Assembly (NCBI GenBank): GCA_030605515.1
Contig: JAUWIE010000117.1
Span: 1-7,354 of the forward strand
Length of the DNA: 7,354 bases
Direction of reading: 5' to 3'
From: Thermoplasmatota archaeon
Lineage (GTDB): Archaea; Thermoplasmatota; E2; DHVEG-1
A model generated the notes under the pieces. That model did no database searches. It was not told the DNA's origin and saw only the letters and a list, made by a program, of their open reading frames with translations. A program made the translations under genes and the position numbers. Numbering within the stretch: position 1 is the stretch's first letter; every line of letters starts with the position of its first letter. Below, piece after piece: positions 1 through 6,270 of the stretch.

Positions 1-293
1 TGGCACATATAGATTTGTTTACCGTTCTTTTTGCCATACTTGATGTAATTCTCGCTTCCGCAATGTGTACAACAAAAAGGTTTATCAGCATCATTTTCTA
101 TTGTTTCATTCGGAGTTGTGATATTCATGTTATCATTGCTCCAGACCTCGGGAAGTTCACGCTTCCCTTGGTCAATTTTTAACCCGTAATCCAACAGGGT
201 TGTATTCGCAATTTTGTATCTGTTACATACCTTATAAGTACTCCTGTTGGGTGACTGAAAGTACTCCTGTTGAACGCCATTTTTTAAAGACAT
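1..293 (-). CDS. Zinc-ribbon transposase-like protein, N-terminal part (runs off the left edge)
   Basis: The frame is open for 97 codons and leaves the window before any stop, so only the N-terminus is seen. Residues about 74-97 hold a zinc-ribbon half, CxxC (CTHC) followed by a basic KYGKKNGKQ stretch and YMC. I know this pattern from the N-termini of many archaeal and bacterial DDE transposases, where it is followed by a helix-turn-helix and the catalytic domain; those parts would lie left of the window. The segment before it (about residues 14-52) reads like a small helical DNA-binding region (SPNRSTYKVCNRY, then LLDYGLKI). The ATG at 293 was chosen; an in-frame ATG at 329 would add 12 residues and falls inside the hairpin at 309-330. 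No clear Shine-Dalgarno precedes either. The IS family cannot be named from this fragment. Confidence 0.6.
   Translation of the reverse strand, partial: MSLKNGVQQEYFQSPNRSTYKVCNRYKIANTTLLDYGLKIDQGKRELPEVWSNDNMNITTPNETIENDADKPFCCTHCGSENYIKYGKKNGKQIYMC
236..272. repeat. 14-bp direct repeat, period 23 bp, inside the transposase start
   Basis: AAGTACTCCTGTTG occurs exactly at 236-249 and again at 259-272. The 23-bp period is not a multiple of three, so the two copies are read in different frames within the transposase-like ORF (QQEY versus NRST on the minus strand). It could be a small tandem duplication or a pair of protein-binding sites near the element end. Confidence 0.6.
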
Positions 294-308
294 AAATCTG
301 AGTTTTGA

Positions 309-330
309 AATGAGGGATAACTCCCTCATT
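309..330. repeat. Perfect 9-bp inverted repeat just upstream of the transposase-like gene
   Basis: The arms AATGAGGGA (309-317) and TCCCTCATT (322-330) are exact reverse complements around a 4-base loop. On the minus strand the hairpin would sit in the leader of the transposase-like mRNA, 16 bases before the ATG at 293, and it contains the alternative ATG at 329. It might limit translation of the transposase, as hairpins do in several insertion sequences. There is no T-run in the expected place, so it is not a convincing terminator. Confidence 0.55.
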
Positions 331-378
331 ATTGTAACTCAGTTGGTGAAGTACACGGCTGAATAAAAATCATAAAGG

Positions 379-535
379 TGTCCATTCATATTTATTAATT
401 GTAAAAATATTGTCATTTGAATAAAAACAAATGTAACTCATATGTCAATTAATATCTATTGAAAAATAATCTATGTCAATTATTTGTCAATTTAATACCA
501 ATTATTGTCAAGTATATGTCAATTTTATATCTGTT
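379..535. repeat. Array of TGTCAATT motifs in 10-11 bp helical phase
   Basis: Exact TGTCAA cores begin at 443, 474, 485, 506 and 517, with spacings of 31, 11, 21 and 11. Three copies extend to TATGTCAATT (441-450, 472-481, 515-524). Degenerate copies fit the same phase: TGTCCATT at 379, TGTCATTT at 411, TGTAACTC at 432, TATCTATT at 453 and TACCAATT at 496. The stretch 471-524 is five contiguous 10-11 bp units. This explains most of the gap between the transposase-like gene and the gene ending at 534. The exact copies are seen directly; the function (transposase binding sites, regulator array, iteron-like or other) is unknown. Confidence 0.65.
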
Positions 536-1412
536 AAATTAAATTTTGATATACCCTTTGGTTTTTTGTTTGTTTAATTAAATCCCACTCAATTAGATTA
601 TGAATATATTGTCTTCGTGATTCTCTGTTATCCTTAAATCCACAATATTGATCAAATTCATGTATATCGAATTTTTCACCTTTAGTTTTATTTAAAAATT
701 TAATTACTTTTTTAGGATATTTCCCTCTTAAAGTTCCACCTTTAAGTAAGTAATAATTTTTAATATCTTCTTCATTCGCTAAATCATGAATATCAATTTC
801 CTTTGATTTTTTCTTTTGTTCAGGAAGTTCCCCTTTTAGCCATAAAAAAGCATCTTTAGGCATTGTATAATCGTCTGAAATAGTTCTACCATAATTTTTA
901 TACCAAAAAGTACACCATTCCACACCATCTTCAAGATAATATCTAATCCCTGTTACTCTACTATAATTAAAATTTTTTGGGCAATCATGACCTATTGGTT
1001 CACCAGTATCGGGAGTATATCTATAAATCCAATTTAATTCATATATCCATCCACGATCTGCCTTGCCACACAAAACCTTAAGCTGTTGTTTTTCATTTTT
1101 TAATTTTCCAATTTCTTCTTTTTGTATTTTATTTTCTTTTAATATTCTATCACTCTTAGTTTCAAACTCTTTAACCTCACTCCTAAGGATATAATTTGCT
1201 GTTTCAAGTGTCTCGAATTTTGATTCTAATTCCCTAATTTTATCTATGTTGCCTTTGTATTTTTTAAAAATTCTCTTATAGTGAGGTAGATAATATTTCC
1301 ATTCAACACCACTATAGCCACCTATAATCGCTCTTCTTAACAATTCAATTTCTTCATTATCTGTCAATTCTTTGTTTATAACTAAATCATCTATAATATA
1401 ATCTATGGACAT
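534..1412 (-). CDS. Coiled-coil protein with C-terminal winged-helix-like region, function unknown
   Basis: I do not recognise the family. From the ATG at 1412 the product has 292 residues. Residues 1-45 look helical. Residues about 50-115 are a charged, heptad-like coiled coil. Residues about 116-200 are rich in aromatic residues and contain GWIYELNWIYRYTP and a WCTFWYKNYG stretch. A lysine-rich linker follows, and residues about 226-292 resemble a winged helix (helices, then NLIEWDLI and a QRVYQNL wing). It is the last gene of the leftward cluster with the restriction enzyme, so an accessory or regulatory role is possible. The start was chosen because a TATA-like box lies about 32 bases upstream, fitting a nearly leaderless mRNA, and MSIDYIIDD looks like a natural N-terminus. 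The frame is open to a GTG at 1583 and on to a TGA at 1620-1622, so a longer protein is a real alternative. Confidence 0.7.
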   Translation of the reverse strand: MSIDYIIDDLVINKELTDNEEIELLRRAIIGGYSGVEWKYYLPHYKRIFKKYKGNIDKIRELESKFETLETANYILRSEVKEFETKSDRILKENKIQKEEIGKLKNEKQQLKVLCGKADRGWIYELNWIYRYTPDTGEPIGHDCPKNFNYSRVTGIRYYLEDGVEWCTFWYKNYGRTISDDYTMPKDAFLWLKGELPEQKKKSKEIDIHDLANEEDIKNYYLLKGGTLRGKYPKKVIKFLNKTKGEKFDIHEFDQYCGFKDNRESRRQYIHNLIEWDLIKQTKNQRVYQNLI

Positions 1413-1509
1413 GTTGACCAAATAATGTATCCGTATGATAAGATATAACTCTTTTCGGTCTTTATGGGAACAAGGAGAAACAACTAAAAAAGCAATGGTC
1501 AACATGCCC
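1407..1509. repeat. 14-bp inverted repeat (13/14) around the start of the coiled-coil gene
   Basis: GGACATGTTGACCA at 1407-1420 and TGGTCAACATGCCC at 1496-1509 are reverse complements with one mismatch, 75 bases apart. The left arm contains the chosen ATG (1410-1412), and the interval contains the putative TATA box. If the mRNA extends in from the upstream genes, the arms could pair and hide the start codon; as DNA they could be operator halves. No function is established. Confidence 0.45.
1441..1448 (-). promoter_or_regulatory. Putative archaeal TATA box for the coiled-coil gene
   Basis: On the minus strand TTATATCT is preceded by a purine-rich CGAAAAGAG, which resembles an archaeal BRE. 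Its centre is about 32 bases before the ATG at 1412, so transcription would begin only a few bases before the start codon. AT-rich sequence yields such matches by chance. Confidence 0.35.
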
Positions 1510-1619
1510 TTTATTTGTGTTATCTCTCCTTGTTCATTCCACGACAAAAGTTCATAATTTTTTTCAGAAAAACAGATTACCACGCCTTTTTCAACACTAC
1601 TAATTAAACACGCCTTTAT

Positions 1620-1730
1620 TCAACAGAACCCAAATATTGAAAGAAAAGCAAGTCCTAAAAAAAACCATTTCCATAATGAAAAATCAAAGTCAATCATTTT
1701 CGACTCTTTTTCTTTATTGTTGTTTATCAT
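1620..1730 (-). CDS. 36-residue single-helix membrane microprotein
   Basis: This short ORF begins with an ATG preceded at close spacing (3 bases) by GGGAGG (1734-1739), the best Shine-Dalgarno on this strand of the cluster. The product has a charged N-terminus (INNNKEKESK), then an aromatic and hydrophobic helix at about residues 18-36 (WKWFFLGLAFLSIFGFC), and ends in TGA. It looks like a small membrane protein with the N-terminus inside the cell. It starts 21 bases after the restriction enzyme stop, so it is probably on the same mRNA. The TGA is in frame with the coiled-coil gene downstream and no further stop intervenes, so this could also be the N-terminus of a longer protein broken by, or read through, one codon. 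No family is recognised. Confidence 0.5.
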   Translation of the reverse strand: MINNNKEKESKMIDFDFSLWKWFFLGLAFLSIFGFC

Positions 1731-1751
1731 TTTCCTCCCAATTTTCAAATC

Positions 1752-4700
1752 TTATTTTTTCAAACTTTCTTCAATAACAGCTATTTCCTTTTTATTCAAA
1801 CCATAGAGTTCATACACAAGTTTATCTATCTGCTTATCTGTTGCATCAATTTGACGTTGAATTATTGTTCTTTCGTTCTCTGCTTTTACTTTGATGATGC
1901 GCTGATGAAGATTAAGCATTCGATTAACTAACGTTATCATATTGTCATGAAGAATCTTATCAGAGGACTTTGAAAAATCTATCCCTCGAATCGGCAATGG
2001 TTTCATATATTGAAATTTCCAGCGAAGAAATCCTCCTCTTATTTCAGAACTAATATTTGAAAAAATAAACGTCAATAACTTAGAATTTAAAATACCTAAT
2101 AAATACTTTGAATCAGAACCTAAAATAAAACCTGTCATGTCAAGATAAAATTTTTCAGAGTCTATAGTAAATTGTCCTTTTGTTGCAATTTCTGGATAAA
2201 TTATCTTATTTTTTTCAAATTCATCATAGTAATCGCAAGCTCTTAGTTCCCACCAAAAATCTCCTTGATCTGTTCTCTTTCGTGCTTTTTCTTCAAAAGA
2301 CATTAAATGATTTGAAATAGCTGGATATGCTTCAGAAAAAACTTTCCAATAGTCTTTCGTATTTGAAAAATTTAATTTGGTCCATCCCTTAGGTATTACT
2401 ATAACATATTTTTCTAGTTTTAAAAATGAGTATCGTTTGATTTCCCTTCCAGTAAGATAGGGTTTGATTAATTCTGTGCTTTTGGGATCTTCTTCGATAA
2501 GTTTTTCTTTTAATTCTTTATCAATAATAAAAGCTTCATTTAAAGCTGTTTTTATCCCGACAAAAATTTTTCCTTCTAAATATTTATCTAATGGACATCC
2601 AATTTTTTTGAGTTTTTCAATAAATTTCTGAGTTTTATAGTCAGCAAGTGACCATCCTTCTTCCCACAATAGTGTTTGATCAACAATATATTGATTTTGT
2701 TTTACATAATTTTCTAGATTTTGGAAATTTAGATCTTGTATTTGTGAAGCGGAAAATTTTGAAGATTGTTGCTGCTGCCCTTTAATACGAAGAATACAGG
2801 GGTAAGTTGTAACCTTATTACCAAATACTGGCAAATCTTTAAAATCAATTATTTCTTCAATGTAACGTTGATTCATCCACTTTCTTAAGGATTGCCCATA
2901 ATTTGCACGCAACCATTTATTTGAAACAATGTATGAAAATATACCGCTCTCTTTTAATAAAGATACTCCCCGCTCAATAAAATATACATAAAGGTCTGCG
3001 ACACCGTGATATGTATTGTAAGATTTTTTGAAATATTCCTTAAAATCTCCCAACGTCTCTTGTCGTACATATGGTGGATTTCCAATTACTACATCAAATC
3101 CACCATCATCCATAATACTTTTAAATTCTATTTTCCAATCAAAAGCATTGATACGATACATTTCTTCATTATCTTCGATAAGTTTTGTTTGACTACTATT
3201 ATAATAATCAGGTCCGATTAACGAATTTCCACACTTGATATTATTCACTAAATCAGGTAATACTCGCTCTGTCCATAATTTCTGTTGTTTTTCAAAAATA
3301 TCTCTACTAGTCCCCTCAAGAACTTTTAATAATAAACTTAGTTTCGTAACTTCTACAGCTTGATTATCAATATCAACACCATAAATATTATTGAGAAGTA
3401 TGCGTTTCTTTTCTTTGATTGTAAGAAACCATTGACCATCTTTTCCCTGGTAGATTTGATCTTTTAAACGCTTAGGTTTTTTATTTTGTGTATAATAATT
3501 CAAATGATAATCCAACAGATATGAATAAGCGCCAAGCAAGAAAGAACCAGAACCACAAGCAGGATCTAAAATTCGCATGTTGGAAATTTGTTTTGGCGTT
3601 TTCCCGCTACAAAGTTTTTTTATTGTGTTTTGTACAATATAATCAACAATATATACAGGCGTATAGTAAACACCACCTGCTTTTTTAACTTCAGGTTTTT
3701 CCTCGATTTTTGCTCTATGTCCTCCAGTAAGACGAATAACTTTTCCGAGAAATTGTTCATAGACATTTCCCAATATATCGGGAGGGAGAACAGAAAATTC
3801 ATAAGGGCAATTGGGGTAGTAAAGATGTCTAAAGATGTTTTTCAAGATTGCATCGTCAATCGACAATGTCAATGTCAACTCATCAATTAATGTATTTCTT
3901 TCCTTTTCCTTTCGGAAGTGAAACAACCCTGAGTTGTATTTTTCATCAGCTTTTTTGAATATTTTACACAAATTCTCATAGATACTATCTTTTTCAGCAA
4001 TGGATCGAAGCTGGCCATATGATTCTATTCCACGATCTTCGCACATCCTAAGAAAAATGATTCGGTCGATTGTTTTCTGTACACAGAAATTTAACTCACG
4101 AACTCCTAGATTAGGATCTCGTATAGCAATATTCTTTGCTAATTTTTCACGCCATTCTTCAATCTCTTTTAAGAACTCATCTCCGACCTCTTGTGTACCT
4201 CGCTTCTTTTCGACAGATTTTGCGAACTGATCAAATGAGCCTTGTTTTACAGAACTGTATGAAAATACACTTGCAATTTCATCCCATCTCTCCACATATT
4301 CTGTGTATTTTATGTGTTTAACTCGTTCAACACTTGATTTATCACCAACATGTGGTTTCTGCCTAGATTCATAGATACATAAATCCTCAAAATTTGTCAA
4401 AATGGACAGCGATAACTCTGCGCTCCATGCATATCTCCGCAATTGATAAACAGGATTTGAATCACTAACAATACCAACAGCAGGTTTCTTAGCCTCAACA
4501 AAAAACATCCGTCGCCCAGACAACGTAAAGCAATAATCAGGTGCTTTGGTTCCACCAGTTATTTTTATTGAATCTTCATGAATAACATCTCGATATGCTG
4601 GTGCAGCACCACTTTTATTGTAAACATCCCAACCAAGCGCTTCGAAAAATGGATTAATGAACTCTTGTCGTAATTGAGCTTCATTATATCCTTTACTATT

Positions 4701-4769
4701 GTACTCGGATAAATTCTTTTGAAATCTCTCAATTAATTCCTTTATTATCTTTGGTGCTTTTTCATTCAT
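1752..4769 (-). CDS. Type IIG restriction-modification enzyme (fused endonuclease, adenine methylase and specificity domain)
   Basis: A single chain of about 1005 residues combines cleavage and methylation, the type IIG (Eco57I-like) layout and its usual length. Numbering is from the alternative TTG start at 4778. The N-terminal nuclease has PD at 80-81, ExK at 95-97 (VEAKKP) and QxxxY at 112-116, typical of PD-(D/E)xK enzymes. Residues about 200-360 are the helical connector. The methylase has GVYYTP (motif X, 369-374), DPACGSGSF (motif I, 405-413), GVDID (467-471) and NPPY (567-570), which predicts N6-adenine methylation using S-adenosylmethionine. Residues about 720-930 match the TaqI-like C-terminal specificity domain, after a glutamine-rich linker near 668. 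All catalytic motifs are present, so it is probably active. The ATG at 4769 is preferred (GGAAAGG just upstream); the TTG at 4778 would add three residues. Recognition site unknown. Confidence 0.93.
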   Translation of the reverse strand: MNEKAPKIIKELIERFQKNLSEYNSKGYNEAQLRQEFINPFFEALGWDVYNKSGAAPAYRDVIHEDSIKITGGTKAPDYCFTLSGRRMFFVEAKKPAVGIVSDSNPVYQLRRYAWSAELSLSILTNFEDLCIYESRQKPHVGDKSSVERVKHIKYTEYVERWDEIASVFSYSSVKQGSFDQFAKSVEKKRGTQEVGDEFLKEIEEWREKLAKNIAIRDPNLGVRELNFCVQKTIDRIIFLRMCEDRGIESYGQLRSIAEKDSIYENLCKIFKKADEKYNSGLFHFRKEKERNTLIDELTLTLSIDDAILKNIFRHLYYPNCPYEFSVLPPDILGNVYEQFLGKVIRLTGGHRAKIEEKPEVKKAGGVYYTPVYIVDYIVQNTIKKLCSGKTPKQISNMRILDPACGSGSFLLGAYSYLLDYHLNYYTQNKKPKRLKDQIYQGKDGQWFLTIKEKKRILLNNIYGVDIDNQAVEVTKLSLLLKVLEGTSRDIFEKQQKLWTERVLPDLVNNIKCGNSLIGPDYYNSSQTKLIEDNEEMYRINAFDWKIEFKSIMDDGGFDVVIGNPPYVRQETLGDFKEYFKKSYNTYHGVADLYVYFIERGVSLLKESGIFSYIVSNKWLRANYGQSLRKWMNQRYIEEIIDFKDLPVFGNKVTTYPCILRIKGQQQQSSKFSASQIQDLNFQNLENYVKQNQYIVDQTLLWEEGWSLADYKTQKFIEKLKKIGCPLDKYLEGKIFVGIKTALNEAFIIDKELKEKLIEEDPKSTELIKPYLTGREIKRYSFLKLEKYVIVIPKGWTKLNFSNTKDYWKVFSEAYPAISNHLMSFEEKARKRTDQGDFWWELRACDYYDEFEKNKIIYPEIATKGQFTIDSEKFYLDMTGFILGSDSKYLLGILNSKLLTFIFSNISSEIRGGFLRWKFQYMKPLPIRGIDFSKSSDKILHDNMITLVNRMLNLHQRIIKVKAENERTIIQRQIDATDKQIDKLVYELYGLNKKEIAVIEESLKK

Positions 4770-4810
4770 CCTTTCCAAGAATAGTATTGTTATTTCTCAT
4801 ATAATTCTTG

Positions 4811-4820
4811 GCTTTTATAA
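4811..4820 (-). promoter_or_regulatory. Putative TATA box for the restriction-modification gene
   Basis: Minus-strand TTATAAAAGC is centred about 47 bases before the ATG at 4769. This predicts a start near 4791 and a leader of about 20 bases holding the purine-rich GGAAAGG. The palindromic TATA at 4832-4843 could serve instead with a longer leader. Inferred from position and sequence only. Confidence 0.4.
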
Positions 4821-4831
4821 CAATGATAAAG

Positions 4832-4843
4832 TTTATATATAAA
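4832..4843 (+). promoter_or_regulatory. Palindromic TATA box for the DUF2080 gene, possibly bidirectional
   Basis: TTTATATATAAA is its own reverse complement and so could bind TBP in either direction. Rightward, a start about 25 bases on (near 4862) would leave a leader of about 18 bases containing the Shine-Dalgarno GGGGTGAT (4869-4876), five bases from the ATG at 4881. Confidence 0.5.
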
Positions 4844-4863
4844 TAGACTATTTATAGTCTATT
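4842..4863. promoter_or_regulatory. Perfect 22-bp palindrome, candidate operator
   Basis: The arms AATAGACTA (4842-4850) and TAGTCTATT (4855-4863) are exact reverse complements around TTTA. The site lies directly after the TATA box and reaches the expected transcription start of the DUF2080 gene, where a bound repressor would block RNA polymerase in archaea. It is also in the shared upstream region of the restriction enzyme gene. No T-run follows, so it is not a terminator. Confidence 0.5.
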
Positions 4864-4880
4864 ATATTGGGGTGATTAAT

Positions 4881-5039
4881 ATGAAAGTAAAGAATAATGG
4901 AATTGTTATTATTGAAAAAGTTCAGTTTGAAGATATGCGAAAGAGAACTGTTTTAAAAAATAATGCTACAAGTGGAAAGATTACCGTACCAACTTATTGG
5001 ATTGGCAAAGAGGTGTTTGTTGTTGCGCCTCCAAAATAA
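4881..5039 (+). CDS. DUF2080-type transposon-associated small protein, possibly DNA-binding
   Basis: The 52-residue product has an excellent Shine-Dalgarno (GGGGTGAT, five-base spacing). Residues about 26-49 (VLKNNATSGKITVPTYWIGKEVFVV) match, from memory, the core of DUF2080, a short archaeal family encoded in transposons (COG3466, which I recall in connection with Archaeoglobus ISA1214). There it is found beside a transposase; none adjoins it here, so this may be a remnant or a repurposed copy. The pattern of strand, small-residue turn, IxVPxxW and GKxVxV resembles AbrB/MazE-type swapped-hairpin DNA-binding proteins; that structural link is my inference. It diverges from the restriction gene across a palindromic promoter region, which suggests, but does not show, a regulatory role. 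Confidence 0.75.
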   Translation: MKVKNNGIVIIEKVQFEDMRKRTVLKNNATSGKITVPTYWIGKEVFVVAPPK

Positions 5040-5102
5040 TGGATGTTATATTTTAATAGAAAAAAATTTAACAAACAAAATGATTCAAAGATTTAGGATG
5101 GG

Positions 5103-5408
5103 ATGAAATTGATAGAGGGAATGCTAAAACAAATAATACCTAATGAAAATAACAATATTTCTGAGTATAATTTTCCAAAAATACAAATCATTAATAAAAG
5201 AATAGATCCTAAAAAACTAAATAACGGATATTATCAAAGATTAAAATGTGAAATAAAAAAACAGATTAAAGAAGAAACTCAGATTTTGATTATTAATTTA
5301 ATACCAAAAACAAAAATTAATGAAAAATTCTATCTAAAAGCTTTACTTTTGTTATCCGTAGGTACTGAAGATATAATAAAAAGAAAATTAGGACATTACT
5401 CAAAATAG
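5103..5408 (+). CDS. Hypothetical protein, 101 residues, lysine and isoleucine rich
   Basis: I recognise no family. The ATG at 5103 follows a purine-rich AGGATGGG; an in-frame ATG at 5121 is the alternative. The product is basic, with no transmembrane helix or signal peptide. A predicted strand (QILIINLIP) precedes two C-terminal helices ending in TEDIIKRKLGHYSK. That ending faintly recalls the pre-catalytic LGH segment of tyrosine recombinases, but no catalytic Tyr, Arg or His set is present, so I do not call it one. It starts 63 bases after the DUF2080 stop and could share its mRNA. An open frame of this length is meaningful in such AT-rich DNA but not conclusive. It could be a decayed part of a mobile element. 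Confidence 0.55.
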   Translation: MKLIEGMLKQIIPNENNNISEYNFPKIQIINKRIDPKKLNNGYYQRLKCEIKKQIKEETQILIINLIPKTKINEKFYLKALLLLSVGTEDIIKRKLGHYSK

Positions 5409-5472
5409 ATTTTATGGGCAAAGCCTCCATCTAGCAATAGTTTAAATATTTTTTAGAATAAAAATAGTAAAA

Positions 5473-5481
5473 GATTATAAT
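5473..5481 (+). promoter_or_regulatory. Putative TATA box for the GNAT acetyltransferase gene (leaderless)
   Basis: GATTATAAT is centred about 29 bases before the ATG at 5506, the spacing expected for an archaeal mRNA that begins at or within a few bases of its start codon. No Shine-Dalgarno precedes the ATG, which agrees with leaderless initiation. Confidence 0.5.
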
Positions 5482-5505
5482 AGACCGATTATTAACAATA
5501 TTTAC

Positions 5506-6270
5506 ATGTCTGATGTAATAATCATAAACATTGATAAAGACAATATTTCTGAATATCCACCTAGATGTTTTCTTAATCCAAAAAATGAAGGGTATCAAAC
5601 AAAACTTGAATGGTTAAAAAAGCGTTTTTCTGAAGGTCTGAAAATTAAACAATTATACTTGGAAAAAGAAGGAAAATGTATTGGTTTCATTGAATATATT
5701 CCTGGAGAGAATGCATGGAGGGCAGTGGATGCAAAAGGATATCTTTTCATACATTGCATATGGATATCTCCAAATAATATCAAAAACAAAGGATATGGAT
5801 CTCTCCTAGTAAAGGAATGTATTAAAGATGCAGAAGCTGAAGGAAAAAATGGTGTTGCTGTGATCACAAGCGAAGGTCCATTTATGGCTGGTAAAGACCT
5901 CTTTTTAAAAAATGGATTTAAATCAATAGAATCCGCTAATCCCTCATATGAATTGATGATAAAAACGTTAAAGACTGGATCCTTACCAAAAATTAATAAT
6001 TGGGAAAAGCAACTAAGCAAATATAAAGGGTTGAATATCATTTACTCAAATCAATGTCCATGGGTTGCAAGATCCATCAAAGAAATAAAAGAAATTGCAG
6101 ACAACAAAAATTTAAAATTAAAAATAACAGAGTTAAAAACTGCAAAGCAAGCGCAAGAAGCACCATCAATATATGCTTCTTTTAGTTTAGTATATGATGG
6201 AAAACTCCTTGTAGATCATTATATTTCTAAAAAAAGATTTGAAAATATTATCAATAAAGAGATAAAATAA
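5506..6270 (+). CDS. GNAT-family N-acetyltransferase with C-terminal YoaP-like domain
   Basis: The 254-residue protein has two parts. Residues about 1-152 are a GNAT acetyltransferase: strand, LEKEGKCIGFIEY, then the acetyl-CoA motif A with IWISPNNIKNKGYGSLL (85-101). The pyrophosphate loop there reads KxxGxG (K93, G96, G98) where Q/RxxGxG is usual, followed by the YELMIK strand. Residues about 170-250 match, from memory, the YoaP-like domain found after the GNAT domain in Bacillus YoaP, a thioredoxin-like fold. It begins NIIYSNQCPW with a single cysteine (C184) where a redox motif would be, so disulfide chemistry of the CxxC kind is unlikely. The length agrees with YoaP proteins (about 250). 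The acetyl acceptor is unknown. It is probably cytoplasmic and transcribed alone from its own TATA box. A 148-residue ORF antisense to it is a shadow. Confidence 0.85.
   Translation: MSDVIIINIDKDNISEYPPRCFLNPKNEGYQTKLEWLKKRFSEGLKIKQLYLEKEGKCIGFIEYIPGENAWRAVDAKGYLFIHCIWISPNNIKNKGYGSLLVKECIKDAEAEGKNGVAVITSEGPFMAGKDLFLKNGFKSIESANPSYELMIKTLKTGSLPKINNWEKQLSKYKGLNIIYSNQCPWVARSIKEIKEIADNKNLKLKITELKTAKQAQEAPSIYASFSLVYDGKLLVDHYISKKRFENIINKEIK

Noticed and set aside
379..535. Repeat array as a CRISPR, or TTGACA on the minus strand as bacterial -35 boxes
   Set aside because: Units are 8-11 bases and nearly contiguous, with no spacers of CRISPR length. No matching -10 elements were noted, and the surrounding promoters look archaeal.
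1620..1622. TGA read as selenocysteine in a fused membrane/coiled-coil protein
   Set aside because: No selenoprotein family is recognised. An archaeal SECIS would normally lie in the 3' untranslated region, and I saw none. Kept only as one option in the finding.
3006..4321. Several ORFs of 60-100 codons on the plus strand, and one on the minus strand at 3620-3802
   Set aside because: They lie inside the restriction-modification gene in other frames, have no recognisable motifs, and the host gene is clearly coding.
5330..5408. C-terminus of the 101-residue protein as a tyrosine recombinase fragment (LGHYSK)
   Set aside because: The resemblance is a few residues only. The catalytic Arg and Tyr are absent, and translation past the stop does not continue the match.
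5411..5435. Small GGC-AAA-GCC and ATGG...CCAT symmetry as a terminator or regulatory hairpin
   Set aside because: The stems are three to four base pairs, no T-run follows, and this is expected by chance.
5595..6041. 148-codon minus-strand ORF
   Set aside because: It is antisense to the acetyltransferase, whose family motifs are clear. Its own translation shows no domain.
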